A DNA stretch of 64,000 nt from Alphaproteobacteria bacterium (GTDB taxonomy: Bacteria > Pseudomonadota > Alphaproteobacteria > DSM-16000 > Inquilinaceae), in NCBI GenBank assembly GCA_028281265.1, contig JANQKE010000211.1, positions 1 through 64,000 of the forward strand, given 5' to 3'. The notes under the pieces were generated by a model. The model was not told the origin of the DNA. It saw nothing but the letters and a program-made list of their open reading frames with translations, and did no database searches. Below, piece after piece: positions 17,541 to 26,758 of the stretch. Within the stretch, counting starts at the first letter, position 1; every line of letters begins with the position of its first letter. The translations under genes were made by a program, and so were the position numbers.

Positions 17541-18296
17541 ATGGACTTCATCACGGGCGCCCTGCTGACGGTGGTGTTCCTGGTGGCTGGCGTCACCAAG
17601 GGTGTGGTCGGCTTCGGTCTGCCGACGGTTGCCCTTGGGCTCGGCAGTCTCGTCATCGGCCCCGCCCAGGCGGCCGCGCTGCTGGTCGTCCCTTCGCTGG
17701 TGACCAATATCTGGCAGGGCTGGGTCGGTCCGGATCGGATCGGCCTCGGACGCCGCTTCTGCGTGTTTCTCGCCGTCTTGCTGATCGGCACGGTCGCGGT
17801 CAGTGCGTTCGGCCTCAGCTTGCCCGAGGCCGGGACGGGGAGCGTTTCCTTCGCTGTGATCGGGTTGGTGCTGATCCTGTACGGCCTGATGGGCGTGACG
17901 GCGTTTCAGCCGCGTCTGCCGGCCAACAGTGAAGCCTGGTCCCAGCCGGTCTTCGGGGCGGTGACCGGACTGGTCACGGCGACGACCGGGCTGTTCGCGT
18001 TTCCCAGTGCACCGTATCTGCAATCCCTGGGTCTGGATCGGGCCGCTCTGGTGCAGGCGCTGGGGATCACCTTCACCACCGCGACCGTGGGTCTGGCGAT
18101 CGGTCTGGGTCTGAACGGCCACCTGTCGCTTGCCGGTACGGCCTGGTCGGTCGTGGCCGTGCTGCCGGTCACGGCCGGGATGGCCGTGGGCCGCTGGCTC
18201 GGCCGTCGGATAAGCCAGGCCCTGTTCCGCAGCTTGTTCTTCATCGCCCTGATCGTGCTCGGCGCCCGCCTGGCTCTTGAGGGCTTCGCGTTCTGA
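17541..18296 (+). CDS. TSUP-family (TauE/SafE) membrane permease, copy 1
   Basis: The 251-residue product has about eight hydrophobic helices in two similar halves. The family signatures GVTKGVVGFGLPTVALGLG (about 18-37) and LVTATTGLFAFPSAPYLQSL (about 150-170) are present. TSUP proteins move sulfite, sulfonates, sulfoacetate or other organic anions; the substrate here is unknown. A second member lies at 46835-47566 and is not closely similar. It is probably transcribed separately from flaF (70 bp gap) and may be read with the following aldolase remnant. Confidence 0.82.
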   Translation: MDFITGALLTVVFLVAGVTKGVVGFGLPTVALGLGSLVIGPAQAAALLVVPSLVTNIWQGWVGPDRIGLGRRFCVFLAVLLIGTVAVSAFGLSLPEAGTGSVSFAVIGLVLILYGLMGVTAFQPRLPANSEAWSQPVFGAVTGLVTATTGLFAFPSAPYLQSLGLDRAALVQALGITFTTATVGLAIGLGLNGHLSLAGTAWSVVAVLPVTAGMAVGRWLGRRISQALFRSLFFIALIVLGARLALEGFAF

Positions 18297-18446
18297 CCGC
18301 CGGGTTCCAACCCGTCCGGAAGGCCATGGGGCTTCTGCGCAGGCCGGGGGCGGACCCCGGCCGCCGGTGACGATTGACCCCGGTCGGCACCGACGGCACC
18401 AACGCTGCAGCACCATCCCGTGACCTGACGTGCCGGAGCCCGTGCC

Positions 18447-19220
18447 ATGACCGACAGCCCTGCCCGGATCGGCCGCTATCGCAACCACCTGCGGGCAGGG
18501 CGGACGCTGGTCGGGACCTTCTTGAAGACCCCGTCGGCCGCCGCCGCCGAGATCCTGGGCCTGTCCGAGCTGGATTGCGTGTGCATCGACGCCGAACACG
18601 CACCCTTCGGGCGGGAGGCGATCGACCGGACCGTCGCGATGCTCCGCCTGCTCGACAAGCCCAGTCTGGTCCGGGTGCCCGCCGCCCGGCCGGACAGTCT
18701 GCTCGGCGCGCTCGACAGCGGGGCGACCGGGGTCCTGGTTCCGCATGTCGCCAGCGGTGCGGATGCCGAGGCGATCGTCAAGCATGCGCTGTTCGGCCGC
18801 GGTGGCCGCGGCTATGCCGGGTCGACCCGGGCCGCCTGATTCGGTGCCCGCACGACGGCGGAACACCTGGCCGCCAGCGCCGCCGAGACGACGCTGGTGG
18901 CCCAGATCGAAGATGCCGAGGCGCTGGACGCGCTCGATGACATTCTGGTGGTGGACCGGATCGACGCCGTGTTCATCGGCCGGATGGATCTGACGATCTC
19001 CTTGGGGGCGACGTCGCCGCAGGCACCGGAGGTCGTCGATGCCGTCGCCACCATCGTCGGAAAGGCCAAGGCGGCGGGGCGGACGGTCGGCATGTTCACG
19101 CCGACGGTCGAGGAGGCCCGGCGCTGGCGGGAACGGGGGGCGAGCCTGTTCCTTCTCGGCTCCGATCACGGTTTCTTGATGGCCGGCGCCGACGGCCTCG
19201 CCAAAGCCCTGCACCGCTGA
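18447..19220 (+). pseudogene. HpcH/HpaI-type aldolase interrupted by an in-frame TGA
   Basis: The frame encodes a class II 2-keto-3-deoxy aldolase (HpcH/HpaI/CitE superfamily) of about 257 codons. The first part (residues 1-130) has LVGTFLKTPSAAAAEILGL, VCIDAEHAPFG and GATGVLVPHVASGADAE. A TGA at 18837-18839 stops it after STRAA. Reading resumes in the same frame as FGARTTAEHL, with AQIEDAEALD and IGRMDLTISLG, which carry the usual metal/catalytic acidic residues. Family members have glycine at the TGA position, so a GGA to TGA change explains it. Everything else looks intact, which suggests a recent nonsense mutation, a sequencing error, or read-through. Confidence 0.8.
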
Positions 19221-19790
19221 GCCGCCGACCGGCGACCCCGGGCCTGTGCGGCGGACGGAGTCCCGTTGCCGCGGCACCGGTCGTCCGCGGCCCGGGCGGA
19301 TGGTGAGGGGCTCGGCCGCCTCCTGACGCCCCACCCCGGATGACGGGTTTTCCCCGCCTGCGCGAGGGCGGACAGCGCGGATTAGTGGGAGATCGCACCG
19401 GTCTGTACCACCGACGCGGCAGCTTGGACCGTCGCCTTGCCTCGACCGCGGATGGGGCGGCTGAGCCGTTGGGGCCCTGCCGCGGTCCTTGAACCCGACC
19501 ATGGGGACGATCGGCCTGTCGCGCTACCGGCTTGCGCAGGCGATCACACGCACGCAACGTTGATTTTGGCGTGCTAATGACGACACGCATATCATTGAAT
19601 GGTTGAAGTTTCTGCGATGGCGGCTACATTGGCGCATCTAAATCGCGAGTGATCACGCTAGGCTGCAATTTAACTATTCAGCCGGGATGGCGCGGTCCAC
19701 CGTTGAACAGGCGCGGTGACGATGCCTGTCGGCAAGTACCGGTCATCGGGTGACTATGCCTCGCACCACTATTTTGAGTTGGGGAGAGAG
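19221..19790. other. Gene-free interval before the RHH gene
   Basis: I see no supported gene here. From 19221 to about 19555 it is GC-rich without structure I can assign. From about 19560 to 19720 it is clearly AT-richer (for example CATATCATTGAATGG), as expected of a promoter or operator region for the small regulator starting at 19791. No clean -35/-10 pair could be fixed. Confidence 0.5.
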
Positions 19791-20036
19791 ATGAGCTCAC
19801 TCGTCAGTCGGAACGTCACCGTCAACGGTCGCCGGACCTCTATTCGCCTCGAGCCGGAGATGTGGGACGCGATGTATGCAGTCTGTCGCGAACGGGGCTG
19901 CACCGTTCACCAGCTCTGTTCGTGGATCGAGGGACGTCGGCACCCGAACCAGTCGCTCACATCGGCCGTCCGGGTGGCGTTGCTCCGCCACTATCGGACG
20001 CCGGAAGAGGCCTGGCCGGGACTGGCCGCTGCCTAG
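19791..20036 (+). CDS. Ribbon-helix-helix domain protein (RHH_4 type)
   Basis: This 81-residue predicted DNA-binding protein matches the alphaproteobacterial RHH_4 pattern: SRNVTVNGRRTSIRLEPEMW, then CRERGCTVHQLCSWIE and SLTSAVRVALLRHYR. The beta strand TSIRLEP would contact DNA as a dimer. I choose ATG 19791, which follows TTGGGGAGAGAG; an upstream ATG at 19716 adds 25 residues absent from the family core. The stop TAG (20034-20036) is part of the CTAG that begins a mosaic repeat. Its target genes are unknown. Confidence 0.8.
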   Translation: MSSLVSRNVTVNGRRTSIRLEPEMWDAMYAVCRERGCTVHQLCSWIEGRRHPNQSLTSAVRVALLRHYRTPEEAWPGLAAA

Positions 20037-20122
20037 AGCGGGATGGCGTTAGGTGCGATCGCGCCGCGATCGCGCAGGACGTCCGAATCCCGCTCTGGTT
20101 CTCACCTTGCTCTGGAGCAGCC
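20033..20122 (-). repeat. Mosaic palindromic element K (delta plus gamma remnant, minus orientation)
   Basis: From CTAG (20033-20036) the sequence AGAGCGGGATGGCG...TGCGATCGCG pairs imperfectly with CGCGATCGCG...AATCCCGCTCT (to 20096), which is module delta. It is followed by GTTCTCACCTTGCTCTGGAGCA, the reversed gamma-delta spacer with a gamma end, so the element points to the minus strand. From 20123 to 20339 I see no gene, only a hairpin GCGACGAG-GCTTG-CTCGTCGC (20310-20330) without a T-run, downstream of the di-heme gene. Confidence 0.8.
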
Positions 20123-20339
20123 TATCCGCGCCGTCTCCGGCGCCGGTTGCGCCCGTGGCGTCGTTCGTCCGCGGTCACCGTGTCAGCCAGGCGGGTTGCG
20201 GCACGCCGTACCGGTTTGCGCTGAGGTGACGTCATCTCAGGCCGTGCTCCGTGTCCAAGCGTTCCCGCGAGGCTTGCCGCGCACCCTGCGCGGTCGCGCT
20301 TGCGACGTCGCGACGAGGCTTGCTCGTCGCACCTTGGTA

Positions 20340-21815
20340 TCACCGCCCGAGCCCGGCGTGGCGGGTGGAGAAGTCGGGCGCCAGCGGCACGATCTGAAGG
20401 CTTTGCAGGAACTGGATGACCGACCGGCGGTCGAGATCGGCCAGGGCCTCATAGGCCCGCCGGCTGTCCGCTGCCTCGCCGCCGTGATGGCGGATCACCT
20501 CATCCAAGGTGGTCACGTCGCCGCGATGGCCGAAGGGGGCGGTGGAGCCCACGCCCCACAGGGGGGCGGTGCGGAACTGGTCGCGCGGCACGAAATTGTG
20601 GGTCAGCATCTCGTTGGCGAAATGCGGCGTCTCCGGGTCGGCGATTCGGTGCCGCCGCAGGTCGGTGTAGGCGCGCACGGCGACCCGTCCGTCGGGCAGC
20701 ACCTCGATCCAGTCCCCCCACAGGGCTGCGAGGTCGACCGAGGCGATCGCATCGGTGTCGCCGTCCCGCAACGTGCCGGCAGGGTTGAAAGGGCCCGGCT
20801 CGGTGAAGACCGGATCGTCCAGGATCAGCCGCGGCCGGTGGCAGGCGGCACAGCCGATCTCCCCGAACAGCACCTCCCCCCGCTCCGTAGCCTCGGCCAG
20901 GACCGGATGGTCCGGCATCACCTGGATCGGCGGCGGCAGGGCGGCCTGAAATAGGGTCGCGGCGGTGATGTGCCCGTCCGTCAGCTCCTCGGCGATGCCG
21001 TCGAGGTCGAAATCGGCCAGGCCCGTCCAGCGCCGGCCGAACCGCTCGTCGGGCTGCATGCCGTGATGGGTGTTGAAGGCGGCCACGCTGAACTGCCGCA
21101 GGCTGATGACCACCGCCTTCTGGCTGAACGGCTTGACGATCAGGTCCGGATGGACGCCGTCGACCCGGCTGACGTCGACGAATCCGTCGGGCAGTGCGGT
21201 CAACTGGCCGAACCGGACGTCCTTGGTGACCAGGTCGACCGTGACCGGCTCGCCGGTGGTTCGGGCTTCGGCCAGGGCTTCCCCGCGCAGCCGGTGCAGG
21301 TCGGCCGTCATCTCCCGCGCCAGGAGTTCGAGGAAACCGGCGCCGGTGATCGACGGGGTCCCGCGCTCCATCGACAGGTCCGGGGCGACCGTGTCGAAAT
21401 CGAACTCCAGGTCCTGAGGGGCGACGAACACGTTCATCGAGAAGTCGCCGGACCCGCCGACCATGCCCTGGATATGGCAGCCGGCACACGCATTGGCGTC
21501 CGGGCCGCTGGTGCGCAGGAAGGCGGGTGTGTCCCCCAGCTCCCGCCGGGTGGGGACCTCGGCCGCTGTCGCTGCGGGGCGCCCGGCGCCGTCCGGGGTG
21601 GTGAACCGGGCCTCGAACAGTTGCCGGCCGATCTCCAGCACCTCCGGCAGGCCGACGGCCCCGGTCGCGATCGCTTCATGGCTGATCGGCGGCGGCACCG
21701 TGGTCTCGCGCCCGATCCGGACGTCCGGACCGGCCAGCGCCGGAACGGTCACCGCCCCCAGCGCCAGCGCGGCCAGCGGACCGGTGAACCGGGGTCGGAG
21801 CGGATGCCGGGCCAT
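20340..21815 (-). CDS. Di-heme c-type cytochrome, DUF1111 (di-heme oxidoreductase / peroxidase-like)
   Basis: The 491-residue product has an N-terminal signal peptide (about 1-28, LAALALGAVTVPALAG), so it should be periplasmic. Two c-type heme sites are visible: CAGCH (about residue 112) and CAACH (about residue 325). Other DUF1111 marks are TPSITGAGFLELL, FGRRWTGLADFDLDG and TAPLWGVGSTAPFGHRGD. The family is related to MauG/cytochrome c peroxidases; its substrates are mostly unknown. It begins 3 bp after the xylA stop on the same strand and is probably cotranscribed with xylA, an odd partnership. Confidence 0.85.
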   Translation of the reverse strand: MARHPLRPRFTGPLAALALGAVTVPALAGPDVRIGRETTVPPPISHEAIATGAVGLPEVLEIGRQLFEARFTTPDGAGRPAATAAEVPTRRELGDTPAFLRTSGPDANACAGCHIQGMVGGSGDFSMNVFVAPQDLEFDFDTVAPDLSMERGTPSITGAGFLELLAREMTADLHRLRGEALAEARTTGEPVTVDLVTKDVRFGQLTALPDGFVDVSRVDGVHPDLIVKPFSQKAVVISLRQFSVAAFNTHHGMQPDERFGRRWTGLADFDLDGIAEELTDGHITAATLFQAALPPPIQVMPDHPVLAEATERGEVLFGEIGCAACHRPRLILDDPVFTEPGPFNPAGTLRDGDTDAIASVDLAALWGDWIEVLPDGRVAVRAYTDLRRHRIADPETPHFANEMLTHNFVPRDQFRTAPLWGVGSTAPFGHRGDVTTLDEVIRHHGGEAADSRRAYEALADLDRRSVIQFLQSLQIVPLAPDFSTRHAGLGR

Positions 21816-21818
21816 GGT

Positions 21819-23132
21819 TCAGACGAACCGGTTGACCAGGTTTTCGAGATACTCCTGCCGGCCGGAGCGGGGCTTGGGCGCGATGCCGGCATCCAGCGCA
21901 TGGTCGGCCAGCGCGTCCAAGGTCCAGTCGCCGGCCATGATCTCGGCGCCCAGACCCTGATCCCAGCCCTTGTAGCGTTCGTCGACGAACTCCTGCAGCA
22001 TTCCGTCCCGGATCATGGCTTCGGCCGCCAGCAGCGCCCGGGCCAGCACGTCCATGCCGCCGATATGGGCGTGGAACAGATCGTCGGGCTCGGTCGACTG
22101 ACGCCGGATCTTGGCGTCGAAATTCATCCCCCCGGTGGCGAACCCGCCGGCCCGGACGATGTGCACCAGAGCCAGGGCGAGTTCCGGCACGTTGTTGGGG
22201 AACTGGTCGGTATCCCAGCCGAGCCGGCTGTCGCCGCGGTTGATGTCGACCGAACCCAGCAGGTCGTTGGCGATCGCGTAGGCGATCTCGTGCTCGAAAT
22301 CGTGGCCGGCCAGCGTCGCGTGGTTGGCTTCGATGTTGAGCTTGACCTCCTTTTCGAGGCCGAAGCGCCGCAGGAACGCGTGCACCGTCGCGGCGTCGCG
22401 GTCGTACTGGTGCTTGGTGGGCTCGCACGGTTTGGGTTCGATCAGGATCGTGCCGGTGAAGCCGATCTTGTGCTTGAACTCGACGACCATGGTCAGAAAG
22501 CGGGCGAGCTGCGCCTGCTCGCGCTTCATGTCGGTGTTGAGCAGGGTATCGTAGCCTTCCCGGCCCCCCCACAGAACGTAGTTCTCTCCCCCCAGCTGGT
22601 GGGTGACGGTGAGCACGTTGCGCACCTGCCCCGCGGCATAGGCGAACACCTCCGCGTCCGGATTGGTGGCGGCACCGGCCATGTAGCGCGGGTGGCTGAA
22701 CAGGTTGGCCGTGCCCCAAAGCAGCTTGGTGCCGGTGCGCTCCATCCGGTCGCCGATCAGATCGCGTATGGCGAACAGATTGTCCCCCGCTTCGGTCAGA
22801 TTGTCTCCCAGCGGGCAGACATCGACGTCGTGGAAGCAGAAGAACGGATTGCCCAGACGCTCGAAGAAATCGAAGGCCGCGTGGAGCTTCGTCTTCGCAT
22901 GCGCCATGTCGTCCGCGGTGTGCCAGGGCCGGCGATGGGTGCCGGGGCCGAAGGTATCGGCCCCGTCACCGCAGAAGCTGTGCCAGTAGGCGACGGCAAT
23001 GCGCAGATGATCGGCCATCGGCCTGCCCAGGACGACCCGATCGGCGTCGTAGTACCGGAAGGCCAGCGGGGTGTGGCTGTCGGGCCCTTCGTAGCGGATC
23101 GCGGGCGTGTCGGCGAAGATCGACGCGGTCAT
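21819..23132 (-). CDS. xylA: Xylose isomerase
   Basis: XylA interconverts D-xylose and D-xylulose, using two divalent metals. The 437-residue length is standard for the long (class II) type. Visible marks: [13 protein letters not shown], the catalytic [12 protein letters not shown] (His-Asp), [33 protein letters not shown] with metal/substrate ligands, [14 protein letters not shown], and [19 protein letters not shown]. The C-terminus [15 protein letters not shown] is typical. xylB lies about 1 kb upstream on the same strand, separated by a small membrane gene and mosaic repeats. No XylR-type regulator is present. Confidence 0.98.
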   Translation of the reverse strand: MTASIFADTPAIRYEGPDSHTPLAFRYYDADRVVLGRPMADHLRIAVAYWHSFCGDGADTFGPGTHRRPWHTADDMAHAKTKLHAAFDFFERLGNPFFCFHDVDVCPLGDNLTEAGDNLFAIRDLIGDRMERTGTKLLWGTANLFSHPRYMAGAATNPDAEVFAYAAGQVRNVLTVTHQLGGENYVLWGGREGYDTLLNTDMKREQAQLARFLTMVVEFKHKIGFTGTILIEPKPCEPTKHQYDRDAATVHAFLRRFGLEKEVKLNIEANHATLAGHDFEHEIAYAIANDLLGSVDINRGDSRLGWDTDQFPNNVPELALALVHIVRAGGFATGGMNFDAKIRRQSTEPDDLFHAHIGGMDVLARALLAAEAMIRDGMLQEFVDERYKGWDQGLGAEIMAGDWTLDALADHALDAGIAPKPRSGRQEYLENLVNRFV

Positions 23133-23191
23133 CGGTAGCGGTTCCCTGGTGGCGGCCGCGGTGCCTGTCCCGGCACCGTCATTGGTTGCCC

Positions 23192-23423
23192 CTAGCGCAT
23201 CCTATCTGCGTCCGAGCGGACGCTGATAGGATGCTCTCACTCTTTGCAGTCGATCAACTTGTCTGCGGTCGGATGCTTCCATCTGAACGCGGGTTGATCG
23301 GGAACAAGACGATGTGAGGGGGAGGCGTCCTTCTGTCGTCTTGCTCTCAAAGGTGAGTGTCAGAGCGGGAGGGCGTCACGCGCGATCGCAAACGCGATCC
23401 CACCTGACGCCATCCCGCTCTAG
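23192..23423 (+). repeat. Mosaic palindromic element B (complete alpha-beta-gamma-delta)
   Basis: This is the fullest plus-strand copy and is bounded by CTAG at 23192-23195 and 23420-23423. Alpha is 23196-23236 (CGCATCCTATCTGCGTCC, loop GAGC). Spacer TCACTCTTTGCAGT leads to beta at 23251-23300. Gamma (about 23301-23346) is degenerate but keeps ACAAGACGA...TCGTCTTGCTCT. Spacer CAAAGGTGAGTGT leads to delta at 23362-23422. It lies in the 5' region of xylA and downstream of the membrane gene. Confidence 0.88.
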
Positions 23424-23483
23424 GGTTGCCCGCACGGCCTTCCCGCGCAAGGGCGGAGTTGCGTCGGCACCGGCTTGCTACGG

Positions 23484-23519
23484 CATCCTGCGCGTCCGGT
23501 CGGACGCAGGATGCTCTAG
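23484..23519. repeat. Mosaic palindromic element C (alpha only)
   Basis: GCATCCTGCGCGTCC, loop GGTC, GGACGCAGGATGCTCTAG form a single alpha hairpin ending in CTAG (23516-23519). On the minus strand that TAG is the stop codon of the membrane gene 23516-23923. It lies about 60 bp from element B. Confidence 0.85.
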
Positions 23520-23923
23520 GCCGCGCCGATGACCGTCCGCACCATGCCGGCGGCGATGGTGAACACGATGCCGGCGACACTCAGCAGCACCGCCGCGACG
23601 GCCGACCGGCCGAGCCCGAGCCGCTCGCCCCGGGGCCCGCGGATCAGCACGAGGAAGACGATCGTCTGGACGACCACGGCGATCAGCATGCCGATCAGCG
23701 GTGAGACCGGCGCGGCCTGTCCGGCCGAGACGGCTCGGGCGTCCTGCAGACTGGTGATCAGCCCCATGCCGAGCCCGTAGGCGATCAGCACCGCCAGGAC
23801 GCAGCGCCCGTATCCCGGCCGGAACCGGGCGATCGCTCGGACCGTGACCAGCGTCACCGCCCCGCCGATGACCGCCCAGGTCACCCCGTTCAGCGCCAAC
23901 CCCATCCATTGTTCGGGCGACAC
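23516..23923 (-). CDS. Small integral membrane protein of unknown function
   Basis: The 135-residue product has four predicted membrane helices: about 10-32 (ALNGVTWAVIGGAVTLVTV), 42-60 (VLAVLIAYGLGMGLITSL), 75-95 (GMLIAVVVQTIVFLVLI) and 108-130 (AAVLLSVAGIVFTIAAGMV). I recognise no family. It lies between xylB and xylA on the same strand and could be cotranscribed, but a xylose role is not shown. Its stop codon TAG is supplied by the CTAG end of mosaic element C. The ATG at 23923 lacks a strong ribosome site. Confidence 0.6.
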   Translation of the reverse strand: MSPEQWMGLALNGVTWAVIGGAVTLVTVRAIARFRPGYGRCVLAVLIAYGLGMGLITSLQDARAVSAGQAAPVSPLIGMLIAVVVQTIVFLVLIRGPRGERLGLGRSAVAAVLLSVAGIVFTIAAGMVRTVIGAA

Positions 23924-24142
23924 GCGCCTAGCCCCTTCGATCTGGTGTTCGACCCTCCAATACCACGTCGCGGTGAGCGCGCCTCATCGCAAAGCTCCCC
24001 ATCGACGATGCGCGTCCCGTCGACGCGGTGAAGGGCCGGCGGTTCGGGGCTGCATGGTCCGGTTCGACCCGCGCACCGATGGGTGCAGCCGGCACGCGGA
24101 TGGCCGGAACGGCCCGGTGGGGGCCGCTTGCGCTCCGGTGGG

Positions 24143-25609
24143 TCACGTCTTGCGCGGAAACAGATCCTTGGTGGTCTGGTAGAGCGTGCGATAGCGCTCC
24201 CGCTTGCGGGCGTAGAAATCGGTCAGCTTGCGGCCCGGATTGACGGTGAAATCGGTCTCCGGCCGGGTCAGCACGGCCTCCGGCGCTTCCCCGGTCGCGG
24301 CCAGCCGGCCCAGCCGTGCCGCGCCATGGGCGGCGCCGACGTCACCGCCGCGCAGATAGTCCAGCGGCCGGTTGAGGGCGGCGGCCAGGATCTTGCCCCA
24401 GAAGGGGGAGCGGGAGCCTCCGCCGATCACCGCGATCGAACCGATCTCCTGCCCTGCGGCGGACAGGACGTCGAGCCCGTCGGCAAAGGCGAAGGCCACC
24501 CCCTCCAGCACCGCCCGGGTCAGATCGCCCCGCTGCAGCACCGGGGTCAGGCCGAAGAACACGCCCTGGGCATGCGGATCGTTGTGCGGTGTCCGCTCCC
24601 CGGACAGGTAGGGCAGAAACAGAAGCTCGGACACGCGGTCGAGCTGGCCCGCCTCCGCCATAAGCTGCGCCTCGTTGGCCGCCCCGGCGGCGTGGCTGAA
24701 CCAGGACAGGCTGGCCGCCGCCGACAGGATCACCGACATCCGGTGCCAGCGGTCCGGCAGGCAGTGGCAGAAGGCGTGCACCGTCCGCTCGGGATCGGGG
24801 TAGAAGCCGTCATCGGCCACGAACAGCACGCCCGACGTGCCCAGCGACAGGAAGGCCGATCCCGGCTCCAGCACGCCGATCCCCGCCGCACTCGCCGCAT
24901 TGTCGCCGGCGCCGCCGGCTACCACGGCGGTGGCCGGAATGCCCCAACGCTTGGCCACATCGGCCCGCAGCGTGCCGGCGGCATCCGTGCCTTCCGCCAA
25001 AGCCGGCATGTGCTCCGGGCCGAGGTCGGTGGCCGCCAGCATCGCGTCCGACCATTGCCGCTTGCCGACGTCGAGCCACAGGGTGCCGGCGGCGTCGGAC
25101 ATGTCGGAGACGCGCTCCCCCGTCATCAGGAGGCGCAGATAGTCTTTCGGCAAGAGAACCTTGGCCGTCTGCTTGAAGATCTTGGGTTCGTGCTTGCGGA
25201 CCCACAAGAGCTTCGGTGCGGTGAACCCGGCCATCGCCGGGTTCCCGGTGATCTGACGGCTCCTCGGCTCGGCCCGTTCGAGTTCGGCACATTCCTCCCC
25301 GCTGCGGCCGTCGTTCCAGAGGATGGCCGGGCGCAGCGGCCGGTCGGCTTTGTCCAGCAGGGTCGCACCGTGCATCTGGCCCGACAGCCCGATGCCGCGC
25401 ACCGCCATCAACAGCGTGCCGTGATCCCGCTTGAGCGCGAGGATCGCCTTGTCGGCGGCCTCCCACCAATCATGCGGGTCTTGTTCCGACCACATCGGTC
25501 TGGGGCGGGAGACATGGAGCTCCGCCGTGGCCTGGGCTTCGACATCGTTGCGGTCATTGATCAGCACCGCTTTGACGCCGGACGTGCCCAGATCTATTCC
25601 CAAATACAT
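24143..25609 (-). CDS. xylB: Xylulokinase
   Basis: XylB phosphorylates D-xylulose to D-xylulose 5-phosphate with ATP, feeding the pentose phosphate pathway. The 488-residue product belongs to the FGGY kinases: MYLGIDLGTSGVKAVLI (phosphate-1 motif), GIGLSGQMHGATLLD, LRPAILWNDGRSGEEC, AGGAGDNAASAAGIGVLEPG and the C-terminal IAVIGGGSRSPFWGKILAAA. Catalytic Asp is in WNDGRS...VVAGGAGDN. The Shine-Dalgarno GAAGGAAC precedes the ATG. It is the first xyl gene on the minus strand and is divergent from the aldose epimerase. The 219 bp between it and the small membrane gene show nothing assignable. Confidence 0.97.
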   Translation of the reverse strand: MYLGIDLGTSGVKAVLINDRNDVEAQATAELHVSRPRPMWSEQDPHDWWEAADKAILALKRDHGTLLMAVRGIGLSGQMHGATLLDKADRPLRPAILWNDGRSGEECAELERAEPRSRQITGNPAMAGFTAPKLLWVRKHEPKIFKQTAKVLLPKDYLRLLMTGERVSDMSDAAGTLWLDVGKRQWSDAMLAATDLGPEHMPALAEGTDAAGTLRADVAKRWGIPATAVVAGGAGDNAASAAGIGVLEPGSAFLSLGTSGVLFVADDGFYPDPERTVHAFCHCLPDRWHRMSVILSAAASLSWFSHAAGAANEAQLMAEAGQLDRVSELLFLPYLSGERTPHNDPHAQGVFFGLTPVLQRGDLTRAVLEGVAFAFADGLDVLSAAGQEIGSIAVIGGGSRSPFWGKILAAALNRPLDYLRGGDVGAAHGAARLGRLAATGEAPEAVLTRPETDFTVNPGRKLTDFYARKRERYRTLYQTTKDLFPRKT

Positions 25610-25718
25610 TGTTGTGTTCCTTCAACGCCCGCGCGACTATGACGATCAAGACTCGGGCACGGCCGTTAGCCTAAAAGACCCGTTTGGACCCGACAATACG
25701 GAGTAAACGTCGAAGACC

Positions 25719-26618
25719 GTGTCAGCCAGTCGCCACATTGAACTTATGGGAAACCACCTTCGCCTGAACGTCGATCGCACTTTTGGGTTGATACGGTCGC
25801 TGTCAGTCGCCGATTGCGATGGGTGCTACCACCAAATACTGCGGTTGACCCCCGAAGGTATCATCGATCCCTTGTGCGCCGGTTGTTTTCCCCTAGTGCC
25901 TTTTTCCAATCGCGTTGTCGAGGGGCGGATGATGTGGGACGGTGTGCCATACGTCCTCGCCCGCAACTTCCTGCCCGAACCGCATAGCATCCATGGCCAT
26001 GGCTGGCAGCGCGACTGGGTGATCGAGACCGTCGAGCCCGATGCGGTCGTCCTGACGTTCGACTATCCGGGCTTGCCGGCGGGGGAGGGTTGGGCGTGGC
26101 CGTACCATGCCCGCCAGCATCTGCTGCTCCGCAATCGCGGCATCACGGTGACGCTGTCGGTGCAGAACCGTGGCCGGACGGCGATGCCGGCGGGGTTGGG
26201 CCTGCATCCCTACTTCCCGCGGGGCGCGGCCACCCGGGTGCGGGCCGCCGTCACCCATCGGTGGGAGCGGGGGGCCGACATGGTGCCGGCCGAACCGCGG
26301 GCGACGCGCCCCGACCCGATCGTGCCGACCGCCCAAGGCGATCCCCTGGATCATTGCTTTTCCGGCTGGTCCGGGGTTGCCGAGATCGCGGATCCGGGCG
26401 GGGTCACCCGGATCACCGCGCAGCCGGACGTGTTCGGCCATCTGGTGGTGTTCGCCCCGGACGGTGCGGACTTCGTCTGCGTCGAGCCGGTCAGCCACGT
26501 CCCCAACGCCGTCAATCTCGATCCGGTTGACGGCCTCGATCTGGGCCTGAGGCGCCTGGAACCCGGGCAGTCGCTCTCCGGCTGGGTGCGGATCGAGCAC
26601 GCGCTCGCCGCCGGGTAG
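25719..26618 (+). CDS. Aldose 1-epimerase (mutarotase) family protein
   Basis: The 299-residue product catalyses, or is related to enzymes that catalyse, alpha/beta anomer exchange of aldoses. Family marks: FPLVPFSNRVVEGRM, HSIHGHGWQRDWVIE (catalytic His region), GLHPYFPRG, DHCFSGWSG and a late acidic VCVEPVSHVPNAVN (catalytic Glu). It is divergent from xylB with a 109 bp gap that may hold shared control sites. The start is GTG 25719; an internal ATG at 25746 is possible. The first 200 bases or so are visibly lower in GC than the rest of the gene. Confidence 0.82.
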   Translation: MSASRHIELMGNHLRLNVDRTFGLIRSLSVADCDGCYHQILRLTPEGIIDPLCAGCFPLVPFSNRVVEGRMMWDGVPYVLARNFLPEPHSIHGHGWQRDWVIETVEPDAVVLTFDYPGLPAGEGWAWPYHARQHLLLRNRGITVTLSVQNRGRTAMPAGLGLHPYFPRGAATRVRAAVTHRWERGADMVPAEPRATRPDPIVPTAQGDPLDHCFSGWSGVAEIADPGGVTRITAQPDVFGHLVVFAPDGADFVCVEPVSHVPNAVNLDPVDGLDLGLRRLEPGQSLSGWVRIEHALAAG

Positions 26619-26758
26619 CGCTTTTGGGGCAGCGGACACCGGCCGGCGGGTTCGGGATCGGCCGTTCGACCTTGGAGCCCGCATGCGCCTGGCCGGCTTG
26701 CCGCATCGAAAACCGCGCCGGTCATGCGGGGGTGGCGGGGACGAGGCCATCGGCCCGC

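Noticed and set aside
18837-18839. Selenocysteine at the TGA in the aldolase frame
   Set aside because: Family members have Gly at this position, not Cys, and no selenocysteine-insertion hairpin was evident just downstream.
20970-23138. Plus-strand frame of about 720 codons opposite the di-heme protein and xylA
   Set aside because: It overlaps two certain genes and looks like antisense translation of them.
23924-24142. Short frames between the small membrane gene and xylB
   Set aside because: Translations are Arg/Pro-rich without motifs and no ribosome site supports any of them.
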